A DNA stretch of 64,000 nucleotides from Candidatus Helarchaeota archaeon (GCA_013375455.1 JABXJT010000023.1:3512-67511); one strand, 5' to 3'. Counted from the stretch's first letter, positions 33,828 to 43,224 are shown. Notes: a model not told the origin generated them from the sequence alone. Program-made: numbers and translations.

Positions 33828-34274
33828 TTGCCAACCCATTTTCCTATTGTCTATTCACCACTAATAATTCTAGTAATTTTACTTCCAAATATTTACACAA
33901 TTTCAATAGTAACTGTTATTTACGTCCATTTATTCGTGGATAGCTTCTGTACTTCAGATGGAATTAAATGGCTCTATCCATTCAATAAGAAATATTATGG
34001 TTTTCTAAATGATAAAACAAAGGGAAAACATGGTATCCTTTGGCAGAACGAGTACATGACAACTCCTCTATATAAAATTGAATTTGTACTTTTAGTAGCC
34101 ACCTGTTCAATCATGTGGCTGAACCATATCTTCTATTATAAAGCACCCACTTGGGGTGTCGCATTATTAGGCGGTCTAGTTATATGTTTTCTTATTGGGG
34201 CCTTCCTAGTTGAACGTGTCCACGTGAAATACGTAAAAGCAAAAGCAATAGAAGAAAAAGCTGAGATCCAATGA
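33828..34274 (+). CDS. Membrane-bound metal-dependent hydrolase-like protein (YbcI/DUF457 type), start unclear
   Basis: The coordinates begin at a TTG, the first canonical start in the frame, but the frame is open from 33615 and the upstream part is plainly protein: GHYCIGYLI, then a membrane helix LLGIVLAIIFALLPDIDALLL whose LLPDID is the hallmark of the YdjM/DUF457 family. No ATG, GTG or TTG occurs there. An ATT at 33621, about 8 bases after aaaggtcgtg, gives a 217-residue protein. Further membrane helices follow at PIVYSPLIILVILLPNIYTI and in the C-terminal half. It overlaps the next gene by 4 bp (ATGA), implying coupling. A frameshift from the GTG at 33611 is another possibility. Confidence 0.6.
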   Translation: MPTHFPIVYSPLIILVILLPNIYTISIVTVIYVHLFVDSFCTSDGIKWLYPFNKKYYGFLNDKTKGKHGILWQNEYMTTPLYKIEFVLLVATCSIMWLNHIFYYKAPTWGVALLGGLVICFLIGAFLVERVHVKYVKAKAIEEKAEIQ

Positions 34275-35233
34275 GTAATAAACAGGACTATAGAAAAGGC
34301 GCAAGAGTGATTGTTGAAACGTGTATGGGAATAAAGCCAAACGAAAAGGTATTAATTATAACTTCTAGGGGTTCCAAACGAATCACAACTCTTTTATCTG
34401 AAGAGGCTGCGACGTTGGGTGCAGATGTAACGTCTGTCAATGTTAAAGTAAAAGATATGCAAATAGAACCTCCAGAAGAAGTAAGCAAAAAGATGCTCGA
34501 GTCAGATGTAATTTTAGCAGTACTCCCTTATAGCACAATACAACTATTTCTTCACATGAATGCAAGACGTGCAGCTACCGATGCTGGCGCAAGAGTCGGC
34601 GGCGTTCCTTACATAAAGCCTAATATTACGCATGAAGATATTTATGAAATCACTGAACTAACTGAAAAATTGGCGGAAATACTGACGAATGGGGATGAAG
34701 CCAGGATTTCTACGAAAAAAGGTACGGATGTTGTATTTTCCATTAAGGATAGGATTTCCGCGCCTTTAAGAGTTAGACACGTCGTTCCGGGGGCATGGGG
34801 AGCAGTCCCTGAGTATGCGGAAGCGGCTATAGCTCCTGTTGAAGGCACGGCGCAAGGGGCATGGATAATTGATGTCTTTTTTGAAAAAGTTGGACCCATT
34901 AAATTCCCCGTTAATGTGTTGATAGAAAATGGGAGGGCTATAAAAATCGAAGGAGGCGAAGAAGCAACTAAGATACGGGCTATCATCGAAGCGGCGGATG
35001 AGAATGGAAACAATATCGCAGAGCTGGGAATTGGAACCAATCATACTTTGAAACATACAACTGGCACCATAGGCGATAAAATGATGAAAGGGACAGCTCA
35101 CCTCGCCATTGGTAAAAACATCAATATTGGGGGTCAAACTTTTAGTAACATACATCACGATGGCGTCATGGATAAGGTCACCATACAAATTGACGGTGAA
35201 ACCATACAAAAGGAAGGTAAATTCCTTATATAG
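34271..35233 (+). CDS. M29-like aminopeptidase / NicX-family protein
   Basis: A 320-residue protein of the thermophilic (M29) aminopeptidase group, which also includes 2,5-dihydroxypyridine dioxygenase. It has the N-terminal MGIKPNEKVLIIT, the ISTKKGTDVVFSI segment, PVEGTAQGAWIIDV, and a C-terminal metal-binding region GIGTNHTLKHTTGTIGDK followed by GTAHLAIG. These match M29-like enzymes that use two metal ions. It is translationally coupled to the upstream membrane protein (4-bp overlap). Whether it acts on peptides or on aromatic rings cannot be told. Confidence 0.75.
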   Translation: MSNKQDYRKGARVIVETCMGIKPNEKVLIITSRGSKRITTLLSEEAATLGADVTSVNVKVKDMQIEPPEEVSKKMLESDVILAVLPYSTIQLFLHMNARRAATDAGARVGGVPYIKPNITHEDIYEITELTEKLAEILTNGDEARISTKKGTDVVFSIKDRISAPLRVRHVVPGAWGAVPEYAEAAIAPVEGTAQGAWIIDVFFEKVGPIKFPVNVLIENGRAIKIEGGEEATKIRAIIEAADENGNNIAELGIGTNHTLKHTTGTIGDKMMKGTAHLAIGKNINIGGQTFSNIHHDGVMDKVTIQIDGETIQKEGKFLI

Positions 35234-35286
35234 AAATTATAATATGAAAGGCAAGGAAAGTTAAAGGCAAATAATATTTCCTTTAA

Positions 35287-35736
35287 TCATTTCTTTTTTC
35301 TTGCTCGTGTCCTTTTTTGAAACATCTCGAGTTGAAAGCCACATAACTCTTCCGTGTCCAAATAAGCGAAAGATGAACCAGCGACTTTCCCACTTTCAGA
35401 TACATTTATTCCGAGTTCCTCAAATTTCTTGATTTCCTCTTGGATGTTTTCTACATAAAAACAAACGTGGTGAATTCCTTGACCGACCTTTTCCTTAAAT
35501 TCATCATAAAAGGATTTGCCCTCGAGAACCTGCATCAATTCTAGAATAGTATTTTCTAGTTTAAAGAATGCAACACGTAAAGTGTAAGGGTCTATTGGAT
35601 TGCCATTCAAATCCTCACTAATTTTCCAATCAAGCATAGGAACGTTTTTAATCCCCAGTATTTTTTTCAAGCCTTCAGCACGTTTTTCTACATCCTCGAC
35701 GAGTACTGCAACGTGTTCAATTCGTTTGAAATTCAT
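35287..35736 (-). CDS. VOC superfamily protein (methylmalonyl-CoA epimerase/glyoxalase-like)
   Basis: Two beta-alpha-beta-beta-beta modules typical of vicinal oxygen chelate proteins: RIEHVAVLVEDVEKRAEGL at the N-terminus and GIHHVCFYVENIQEEIKKF in the middle, with metal-ligand candidates His8, Glu70 region (ILELMQ), and His in GIHH. The length (about 149 aa) fits methylmalonyl-CoA epimerases and related lyases. The ATG at 35736 with aggtg upstream is preferred over GTG at 35745. It is in line with the enolase-superfamily gene upstream (32 bp), so a role in the same catabolic pathway is likely. The substrate is uncertain. Confidence 0.75.
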   Translation of the reverse strand: MNFKRIEHVAVLVEDVEKRAEGLKKILGIKNVPMLDWKISEDLNGNPIDPYTLRVAFFKLENTILELMQVLEGKSFYDEFKEKVGQGIHHVCFYVENIQEEIKKFEELGINVSESGKVAGSSFAYLDTEELCGFQLEMFQKRTRARKKK

Positions 35737-35768
35737 TATCAACACCTAATCATGATTCAAATTGTTGT

Positions 35769-36851
35769 TTAAGTTTGTTTATACTTGTTGAAAACTGCCT
35801 CGTCGATTTCGAATCCAAGACCGGGGCTTGAAGGAATAATAGCCATCCCATCCTTTTTAATTTCAATAGGGGCAGTCGTCATCAAGAATTCATCAGGATA
35901 GAAACCATACTCCATATATGGACAATTGGAAACAGCACCAATCAGTTGCAGGTTAGCATATTGGATTGGTCCGATGCCGAAAATGTGGTTTATGCAGAGT
36001 TTACTATGAGATTCTGCAATCGCGGCGATTTTTTTAACTTCTGTTATGCCTCCCGACCGTGTAACATCAGGTTGTATTATATCATAGGCAGCTTTTTCTA
36101 AAATTTCTCGGAATCGCCAAGTGAAAGCATCATTTTCACCACCTGCAATGTCTATATTGACTTTGCTCCTGAGTTCAGCGAGCCCTGTAAGGTTGTCAGA
36201 CGGTAATGGTTCCTCTAACCACCGAAGATCTAAGCGTTCGGCCACTCTCGCAATTTTTAGCGCTTGACGAGAATTGTATCCCGAATTCACGTCTGCCATT
36301 ATCTCGAGATCAATACCTCCAAGATCACGAACGGTTTTCAAGACCCGTTCATCCCAGTCGAGATTCTTCCCAATTCGCACTTTTACAGCCTTAAACCCGC
36401 GTTCTAAGGCAGGATCCAAAAAACTTGCAATTGCTTTGGGGTTCACCCACCAAGGAAATGATGCATAAGCTTTAACTTTATCCTGATAACCACCTAAAAG
36501 CCGATAAACAGGCTTCCCCAATGCTTTACCTTTGATATCCCACAAGGCGCAATCAATGATAGATATAGATTGTGCAATTCCGAAGCTGATCCGATTTGTT
36601 GTATTATAAATATCTCGCCAAATTTTCTCTATTTCAAGAGGATCTTTCTTAAGAAGGATTTTTTCCCATCCCTTAATGTGTGCTACCAAGCCCTTATCGG
36701 CATTGACGAAATGTGTTCCCGCGATGCCTTCAATCCCTTCGTCCGTTTTGATCCGAAGGATTGTTCCCGTTATTTTAAAGCGGGGCATTGCCCCTATCTT
36801 AATTGTTATGGGATATTCAAACCAAGAGGGAAGGACTTCTGTTATTTTCAT
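35769..36851 (-). CDS. Mandelate racemase / muconate lactonizing enzyme family protein (sugar-acid dehydratase-like)
   Basis: A bifunctional-fold enolase-superfamily enzyme. The capping domain is followed by a barrel with KVRIGKNLDWDERVLKTVR, the metal-ligand series MADVNSGYN, RWLEEPLPSDN and IAGGENDAFTWRF, and a late HIFGIG motif. These acid residues bind the Mg that stabilises an enolate. The length (361 aa) is normal. Most relatives dehydrate aldonic acids. ATG at 36851 follows aggtgaac; the GTG at 36863 adds four residues. Together with the GH2 glycosidase upstream and VOC gene downstream it suggests oligosaccharide catabolism. Confidence 0.82.
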   Translation of the reverse strand: MKITEVLPSWFEYPITIKIGAMPRFKITGTILRIKTDEGIEGIAGTHFVNADKGLVAHIKGWEKILLKKDPLEIEKIWRDIYNTTNRISFGIAQSISIIDCALWDIKGKALGKPVYRLLGGYQDKVKAYASFPWWVNPKAIASFLDPALERGFKAVKVRIGKNLDWDERVLKTVRDLGGIDLEIMADVNSGYNSRQALKIARVAERLDLRWLEEPLPSDNLTGLAELRSKVNIDIAGGENDAFTWRFREILEKAAYDIIQPDVTRSGGITEVKKIAAIAESHSKLCINHIFGIGPIQYANLQLIGAVSNCPYMEYGFYPDEFLMTTAPIEIKKDGMAIIPSSPGLGFEIDEAVFNKYKQT

Positions 36852-36935
36852 TTTCAAGTTCACCTATTTCGTGTTTCCATACTTTTAATAATTTTTTTTT
36901 CGTATATTTTTTTTCGTAAAAGATTATATCTATGA

Positions 36936-39317
36936 TTATTTTGTTTCAAGACACCAAGATCGTTCAGCGAGCTTTTCATACCGTTTCAAAGCAGCGTCAA
37001 TAAACATTCTTAGTTGAATCTCCTGGCCACTTATCGAAGCGAGATACCCCTTGAAAATTCCAAAGAAGCGGGATAGTGCCTTCGTGATTTTTCTCCACGT
37101 TGAGCTCAAATGAACTTTCAAATCATTTTCCGAAATTTTAACCCCATCTTTATCGAATACCGTGGTTTTTATTAAGTATTCGCCGTATTCCATATCTTTC
37201 GTAAAGCGATATTTAATTTGTTTCACGAATCTTGAGCAGCTAGCCGGAATGTTGAAATTGAATTGCTCCGAAATTAGAGTTTTCTCACCCTTGTTTATCT
37301 CCCATTGTAATTTTGCACCGGAAATTTTGTATGTATAATCGTTAATAATCCAGAGATTTGCTTTTAGGGTGGAATTCCGCGTAAAATATTCGTTCCAGGA
37401 TAATGCCTTCAAGGGTGCTATAATAAGCTCCCTTAAGTTAAGTACGACCAGTTGGATGTTCGGAAGGTTAGGTACGGGGAAGGTTGGCAGTTCAATTGAG
37501 CAAAGAACTGGTTGGAATGCTTTTTTTACGGCGTAGAACCCTTCTTTGGGGTTTCGATAATAATCTACAATGGACCAAGTAATTGACGGCCAAGCATCAG
37601 AAAATGTAAATAAAATAGCACCATGGATCTTTCCTTTTCCTCTTCTAAACGCTTCCAGCCCAAATTTTAATAATTCCGCTTGATAAGATTGAGTTGATTT
37701 AATGAATTGGTTAAGAGTCACCCCTCCTTTATGATCCTTTAAAACTTCGGCTAAATAGAGTGTAATGAATTTCTGAAAATCGCGATATACCCATTCCTCA
37801 TTGATCGGCCACCAGTTTTCACGCCCCATATCTAACCAAAACTTACTATTCGCGTTAGGCAAGGCTTGGGCACCAAATTCATTTGGGTTTTTCCCACCTG
37901 GAAGAGTTAGGAAATTATAATACGTGGAATAATACCAACCTACGAAAGGATGGCTTCTATGCTCTGCTGCTAATAATATCGTGCGATTGGATTTATCGAG
38001 TATTTGAATTGTTCTCTTTAATGATATATCAAGTGTTATCTGATTTGCTGACATTGGTTCACAATGACAGCACCAAATTACAATGGAGGGATGATTATAG
38101 AATTGTAAAACGAATTCTTTCATTTGGCGACAGGCTTCTTTAATCCGGGAGCGACTTATATCATAATCCCATAGAAGGGGAAAATCATTCCATATTAAAA
38201 CCCCTTCTCGGTCACAGACATCATAAAAAATTTGAGGCTCAATGTGATATCCATTCCTTAATATATTCATATTTGCCTCTTTCACTAATTTAATATCCTT
38301 TTCGAATTTTTCTAAAGTCATTTCGGATAACCAACAGGAGGCCAAGTAGCAACTGCCTCTTAGAAAAACGGGAACGCCATTTAAGTACCAACTATCTTCT
38401 TTTTCTTCTAACTTCCTTAATCCAAATGTTATTTCTTTCTGGTTAATAAGTTCCTGATTTTTCAGAATTTTTATTTTCAGCTGGTATAAGTTAGGTTCCC
38501 CTAAATCCCACGTCCACCAGAGTTTTGGATCTTTAAAATCAATTTGTGAGTTGAAATTATTAACTCCTGGTTTTAGAGATAGATCTTCCTCATATTTTTC
38601 ACTCACGCCGCTAAAATTAAATGGTTCTGCGGAGATTCTAATCAATATATTTATTCTACTATTTTGGTAGTTATTCAATTCTAAGTCGACTGAAGCAAAA
38701 ATATTTTTATTTTGAAAAATGGGGGATATCCTTACATTCTCTATTCCTATCATTTTCAAATTTTTAAGATAAATAGATTGCCAAATTCCCCCTGAGCCCT
38801 TCTCTTGACCTCTCAAAGATACAGTCCCAGGTCTAAGGTCCCAATGCACGAGACCTCCCTTAAATAATTTCTTTTTCAATGGAAATCCCGGATCATATGG
38901 AGCACAACATCTAACCGCAAGAATATTTCCCTTTTTAACAATTTTATTTGATATTTGAAACTTAAAGGCTCCAAAATACCCTTCATGTTCTCCTAAATAC
39001 TCTTCATTAATCCAAATTTTAGCGTGATAATCGACTCCCTGAAAAATGATTTCGATGACGTCCTCATCAGAAAAATCCAAATCAAATTTTCGCCTGAACC
39101 AGACTACTCCCGAGTAGTCGAGACCCTGAAGGTACCAATTGGAGGGGATTTCCATTGATTCCCAATTCGAATCATCAAATTTAATTTTCCAATACCCTAA
39201 TTCCTTCCCCGTTTTATCCTCATCCACGTAATATTTCCATTTCCCATTCAAAGAAACTTGGCGATTCATAAAATTAGATGAGGTGGTATTGAATTTAAAA
39301 ATAGTTGACCCATACAA
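36936..39317 (-). CDS. Glycoside hydrolase family 2 protein (beta-mannosidase/glucosaminidase-like)
   Basis: A 793-residue protein in classical GH2 order: sugar-binding jelly roll (residues 20-195), immunoglobulin-like domain (200-300), TIM barrel from about 305, and C-terminal beta domains. The acid/base is Glu420 in IVIWCCHCEPM and the nucleophile is Glu480 in NPNEFGAQALPN, both present. There is no signal peptide, so it probably works in the cytosol on imported or intracellular glycans. The TTG start at 39317 lacks a clear binding site; Met17 is an alternative. It is the first of a minus-strand series with the MR/MLE and VOC genes. Confidence 0.85.
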   Translation of the reverse strand: MYGSTIFKFNTTSSNFMNRQVSLNGKWKYYVDEDKTGKELGYWKIKFDDSNWESMEIPSNWYLQGLDYSGVVWFRRKFDLDFSDEDVIEIIFQGVDYHAKIWINEEYLGEHEGYFGAFKFQISNKIVKKGNILAVRCCAPYDPGFPLKKKLFKGGLVHWDLRPGTVSLRGQEKGSGGIWQSIYLKNLKMIGIENVRISPIFQNKNIFASVDLELNNYQNSRINILIRISAEPFNFSGVSEKYEEDLSLKPGVNNFNSQIDFKDPKLWWTWDLGEPNLYQLKIKILKNQELINQKEITFGLRKLEEKEDSWYLNGVPVFLRGSCYLASCWLSEMTLEKFEKDIKLVKEANMNILRNGYHIEPQIFYDVCDREGVLIWNDFPLLWDYDISRSRIKEACRQMKEFVLQFYNHPSIVIWCCHCEPMSANQITLDISLKRTIQILDKSNRTILLAAEHRSHPFVGWYYSTYYNFLTLPGGKNPNEFGAQALPNANSKFWLDMGRENWWPINEEWVYRDFQKFITLYLAEVLKDHKGGVTLNQFIKSTQSYQAELLKFGLEAFRRGKGKIHGAILFTFSDAWPSITWSIVDYYRNPKEGFYAVKKAFQPVLCSIELPTFPVPNLPNIQLVVLNLRELIIAPLKALSWNEYFTRNSTLKANLWIINDYTYKISGAKLQWEINKGEKTLISEQFNFNIPASCSRFVKQIKYRFTKDMEYGEYLIKTTVFDKDGVKISENDLKVHLSSTWRKITKALSRFFGIFKGYLASISGQEIQLRMFIDAALKRYEKLAERSWCLETK

Positions 39318-39346
39318 TACAGAAGAAGGAATGAAAATGAGCAGAT

Positions 39347-41521
39347 TTATTGGCGATAGAAAGTCCTATTTTCAATACGCCCGCTAATCATGCCCTGTTT
39401 CATGAGATTGTTCAGAAATTCTTCAACCTCATTTTCGCCGATTCTGATTTTTTGAGCAATTTGTGATAATGGGATTTCGGTTGAAGTTAGAATGATTTCC
39501 GCAACTTCTTCGTTTAATTTTTCTTCCGTAATAAATTCTTCTTGGTCAATCGTGAACCGTCCAATGCCGTCTAAGGCTAGATTCAGAAGGAATTTTTGGA
39601 TTTGAGGCTTGCTGACTTCTAATTCCATTTCTGCTTTGTCTAAATTTAATCGTCCTTTGGTTTTTAACAAATTTTGAAGTTTTTTAAGCATTTTTTCTTT
39701 GGATAAGGTTTTATCCTTTGGAATCTTGGGGATTAAAAAGAGTAATTTGGACCCAACTTTGAAATATTCTTCCACCAAGTCCAAAGCTTTATCAAAAATA
39801 GAGACGTCGCCAGTCCAGGTCTCTAATCCTTGACGATGGTGATCCTCAAATTTTATCGTGAAGTATTTGATGTTAGACATTAATGTCGTAGATGGACTTT
39901 CATTGCAGATGAAAGCCGAGCGGACTAATTCACCCTCGCTCAAAGCAACAACGAATCCTTGGTATCGAATTTCTTCTAAACCCGTTTCTTTGGCGCTAAC
40001 CTCTGATCCAAATGAAGAAATTGCTTGTAGAAAGCCACTGACTAAATCAGGATCAAAGCCAAGTTCTGAGCAGGAAAATGAAAATAAGCATGCCCCTGAT
40101 AACTTATGAATAATTAAAATGTGTTGTAAATTTTTTGCAGCCTCAATTTTTTTCGTGATCCAGGCAGGCAGCACTCTCCTTGTTGTTACGACTGGTGTTA
40201 TTTCGGCACGTTTAAAGACGCCATCTGCCAGAGCTCCGGCTAATTTACCCTCTTTAATCAGGGTTTGGAGTAAAATCTCGACATATTTTAAAGGTAGGAA
40301 CATTCGAGAAACAAGTTCTTTAAGACTTATTTTTTCATACAATTTTAAAATGCCCAAAATTTCAATCTTCAGGTGTTCTATTGTAGCAAATCCGCGATCT
40401 TGTGTGTACCATCCATCTACTTGCCCATTATCAACGAATTGTTTAATTTGATTGCGAACTAAATTAGCATGGATCCCTAGCGCCTTTGCGGTGCGATCTA
40501 TATAAATTTTCCCTTTTTCTTGAATTATTTCGAGTAGTTTTGTTTGAATTCCTTCTCCAAAAATAATAGTACTAGAATCAGGACTATAGAAAGCCTTGAC
40601 TAATCCTCTTTTAATGGTTTCTGAAATGAGTCGTTTGGCTTCCTTTTCATCAGCAGTCCTAAATTTCTTAGATATCTCCTTGATCTTCACTGATCCTTGA
40701 TCTTTGATCAGCTGTGCTAAATTTTGATAAATTAAGTCATCCACAACAAAAGTATGGGCATCAAGAAAGCGTCCCATAATCGATTTAATCTTTGTAAGAT
40801 TAAGTATTAGGAGGCGGACTTGTCGTTCTTCTAATTGCATTTGGTCTGCTAATTCAGTAAGATTAATCTGTTCATTCAAAATTTTGTCAATTAGAAATTT
40901 CTCGAAATCAGGTCTCAAGCTTATATAGAGTTTTTTAATTGGATCAATCACGTGTTTGAGTTTTCCTTTATCTCGATAAATTTTTAATAAATTTGGAACT
41001 GCTTTAGGATTTAAGTTAAAATTTATGGCGATCTTATTAAACTCAAAAATATCGCCGCGCTCTAATAAATCAATAAAACACCCTGGACAAAACAAGTATT
41101 GATGGTCACTTTTTATTTGTTTTAATTTTGAGTTGCAGGGTCTGAGTTCTCTCCTGAATAAAACTCCTTTATTAACACCCTCATTGATTAGCTGCGTTTC
41201 ATCTTCATTTGCTATTAAAGGTGTATTAAATAAACTATTCCATTCACATTTTGTACAATGAAAATAGAGTTGATGTTTATCTGAAGTCTTTACGATTAAG
41301 GGGGATTTACATTTTGGGCATCTAGATTTGTCTATCGTAGAACATTTAAATTCAAAATTGCCCATTTCCACTAAATCCATCTTTGAATAATCCGCTTTAC
41401 AACGTGGGCACGTGAATTGCTCATTACTTGCGGTATGCTCCCAACAATAAGACCTATTACAATCAGTGCACATATAAAATATATTTGGGTTCCCGCATTC
41501 CGCGCAATTATTTTGAGACAT
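39347..41521 (-). CDS. Zinc-ribbon, multi-winged-helix protein with a longin-like domain
   Basis: The first 110 residues contain several Cys-rich modules (CAECGNP, CTDCNRSYCWEH, CPRCKADYS, CPKCKSP, CTKCEW). Residues from about 150 to 465 look like consecutive winged-helix units (INLTELADQMQLEERQVRLL, GSVKIKEISKKFR, GKIYIDRTAKALGIHANLV, ISLKELVSRMFLPLKYVEIL), and more follow near the C-terminus (LSQIAQKIRIGENEVEEF). Residues about 465-610 form a longin-like unit (HILIIHKLSGACLFSFSC then DLVSGFLQAISSFGSEVS) similar to the one at 60027. It could be a large regulator coupling nucleic-acid binding to a sensory domain. No enzyme motif is seen. Confidence 0.6.
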   Translation of the reverse strand: MSQNNCAECGNPNIFYMCTDCNRSYCWEHTASNEQFTCPRCKADYSKMDLVEMGNFEFKCSTIDKSRCPKCKSPLIVKTSDKHQLYFHCTKCEWNSLFNTPLIANEDETQLINEGVNKGVLFRRELRPCNSKLKQIKSDHQYLFCPGCFIDLLERGDIFEFNKIAINFNLNPKAVPNLLKIYRDKGKLKHVIDPIKKLYISLRPDFEKFLIDKILNEQINLTELADQMQLEERQVRLLILNLTKIKSIMGRFLDAHTFVVDDLIYQNLAQLIKDQGSVKIKEISKKFRTADEKEAKRLISETIKRGLVKAFYSPDSSTIIFGEGIQTKLLEIIQEKGKIYIDRTAKALGIHANLVRNQIKQFVDNGQVDGWYTQDRGFATIEHLKIEILGILKLYEKISLKELVSRMFLPLKYVEILLQTLIKEGKLAGALADGVFKRAEITPVVTTRRVLPAWITKKIEAAKNLQHILIIHKLSGACLFSFSCSELGFDPDLVSGFLQAISSFGSEVSAKETGLEEIRYQGFVVALSEGELVRSAFICNESPSTTLMSNIKYFTIKFEDHHRQGLETWTGDVSIFDKALDLVEEYFKVGSKLLFLIPKIPKDKTLSKEKMLKKLQNLLKTKGRLNLDKAEMELEVSKPQIQKFLLNLALDGIGRFTIDQEEFITEEKLNEEVAEIILTSTEIPLSQIAQKIRIGENEVEEFLNNLMKQGMISGRIENRTFYRQ

Positions 41522-41684
41522 GAAAATTTTACTCCATTTTCCGTTTGATAAAAATGTTTTTACTGAATTCTAAATTATCTAATAATACTAAAAAATAATT
41601 CATCATTCCTAAATAACTATAACTTCAATTAGATAATAAATTTCTTTCATTAAATCAAAATAATCCTTTAAAAGTATTGAACAA
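41522..41684. promoter_or_regulatory. Short spacer between the zinc/winged-helix gene and the cyclase gene
   Basis: The 163-bp AT-rich spacer precedes the zinc/winged-helix gene on the minus strand and should contain its promoter. No ORF or repeat is seen. Confidence 0.3.
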
Positions 41685-42458
41685 TTATTTTGGAACTAAG
41701 GCGACTGCACGTACCCAACCAGCGCTAGCACTCTTTATTAAAATGGGAAATGCCATAAAAACAAATCCATGACTTGGTAATTTCTCTAAATTTGCTAATT
41801 TTTCGATATGAAGATATTCTTTATCACGCCCGGTGAAATGAGCTGGCCATAAGGCAGATTTATTCCCTTCCATGGTTTCTTTAAACATGACCGTAAAGGG
41901 ACGATCGAAGCCATAAGCATCAGTTCCAATAATTTTAACGCCTTTATTCAAGAGGAAGAGCGTTGCTTCACGCGTCATACCTGGATGTACCCATGGGTAA
42001 TTTCTAGAGCCCCATAATTTATCACGTCCCGTCCGGATGAGCACTATATCCCACAGTTGAATCTCGTATTGTATTTTCGCAATGGCTTTTTCTATATCTT
42101 CTTTGGAAATTGGAGTACTCTCCTCTTTGTGAGTGAGATCAAGGACGACACCATTCCCGATACACCACTCTAATGGAACTTGGTCAATAGTTTTCGCTGG
42201 TTGCCCCTCAACTTCCGGCCCGAAATGATAAGGAGCATCAAGATGTGTTCCCACATGAGTAATTAGTGTTAATTCTTCTGACGCCAAGCCAATTCCATCG
42301 GGAAAATCTTCCTTTTTTACTCCAGCGGGTTCAGCCATTTTAGTTCCATCTACATGAGAAGAATAATTAATTGTCGCCGGTTTTGGTTCGGATTTTGCCT
42401 TGTGGCTTATAACGACCGACAAATCCAAGATCTTGAATTTATCTCTCTGAAAAAACAT
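41685..42458 (-). CDS. Cyclase family protein (kynurenine formamidase-like)
   Basis: The metal-binding signature HVGTHLDAPYHF, the HxGTHxDxPxH motif of the KynB/cyclase family, sits near residue 70. VVLDLTHKEES and a later GTDAYGFDRP, plus HIEKLANLEKLPSHGFVFMAFPI, support the call. The length (257 aa) is normal. Family members hydrolyse formylkynurenine, cyclic amides or polyketide lactams; the substrate here is unknown. It starts with ATG. Its place among catabolic genes (FAH hydrolase, VOC, MR/MLE) suggests opening of a small carboxylic ring or amide. Confidence 0.82.
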   Translation of the reverse strand: MFFQRDKFKILDLSVVISHKAKSEPKPATINYSSHVDGTKMAEPAGVKKEDFPDGIGLASEELTLITHVGTHLDAPYHFGPEVEGQPAKTIDQVPLEWCIGNGVVLDLTHKEESTPISKEDIEKAIAKIQYEIQLWDIVLIRTGRDKLWGSRNYPWVHPGMTREATLFLLNKGVKIIGTDAYGFDRPFTVMFKETMEGNKSALWPAHFTGRDKEYLHIEKLANLEKLPSHGFVFMAFPILIKSASAGWVRAVALVPK

Positions 42459-42565
42459 TCTATCGTCTCCCTTATTTATTATGAATTAATATACTATTAG
42501 AGCAAGTGATTATTTCTAATTTATGATCAAAAAGGGGAGATTATAAGAAAATCACTTGGAACGAA

Positions 42566-42895
42566 TCATGGAGGCGCATTGGCAATAACTATAGAATTGA
42601 GAGAATAAATCAGTAGTGCAAGAAATATTCCAGCAATAACCATTAGAACGTACGCAGCGATTCTTCGTGGTAAACTATGATTAAGATATAGTGCAATTGT
42701 GACCAAGCCACCAAAAATAATGATTGAAATATAGCCCCACCCCGTAAGTGTGTATCGAGAACCGTTCCAATCTGTATATAATTGGCTCCAATTGTAGTAT
42801 TGCTCTATGTTATGCGCAAAAATGCCTATCATAATTAATAACGTTATTAGTGAGACACCTAATACTATAACTAAAAAATTGCGTAAGTCTTTCAT
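42566..42895 (-). CDS. Small three-helix membrane protein, paralogue B
   Basis: About 109 residues with three predicted membrane helices: NFLVIVLGVSLITLLIMIGI, GYISIIIFGGLVTIALYL, and YVLMVIAGIFLALLIYSL. The ATG at 42895 overlaps the stop of the upstream gene (tgatg), so the two are translated together. It is similar in size, topology and N-terminal sequence (RNLM/RNFL followed by a long helix and IGIF or MGIF) to that gene, so it is a tandem paralogue. There is no soluble domain. Function unknown. Confidence 0.65.
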   Translation of the reverse strand: MKDLRNFLVIVLGVSLITLLIMIGIFAHNIEQYYNWSQLYTDWNGSRYTLTGWGYISIIIFGGLVTIALYLNHSLPRRIAAYVLMVIAGIFLALLIYSLNSIVIANAPP

Positions 42896-43224
42896 CAATC
42901 TACCACCGCAAGACTGATTCCATAAATTACTAATTCCAGACAGATGCCAGAAATTACAGCTAGCACGTACGGTACATATTTTAGTGGTCGAAAATGTGAG
43001 AAAACGACGCTAAGTGCAAATGTAATCACAAAAATCAAAAAGATAATCCAGCCAAGTGATGTAAGATAGAAATTAGGAGGGTCTAAAGTCCAAAATGATC
43101 CTGTATAGTTATCTAAGAGTGTATAACTCGTTGAAAATATGCCCATCATTACAAGGAATGCTATAAAAAACGTACTTAAAAAAACAAGCATCAAATTGCG
43201 CATTTGCATCAAAAATTGATTCAT
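42895..43224 (-). CDS. Small three-helix membrane protein, paralogue A
   Basis: A 109-residue protein with predicted membrane helices LMLVFLSTFFIAFLVMMGIF, LGWIIFLIFVITFALSVVF and YVPYVLAVISGICLELVIY. It starts at ATG and overlaps the next gene at tgatg. The two resemble each other in helix order, suggesting a recent tandem duplication and possibly a heteromeric complex. No motif points to transport or enzymatic activity. Confidence 0.65.
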   Translation of the reverse strand: MNQFLMQMRNLMLVFLSTFFIAFLVMMGIFSTSYTLLDNYTGSFWTLDPPNFYLTSLGWIIFLIFVITFALSVVFSHFRPLKYVPYVLAVISGICLELVIYGISLAVVD

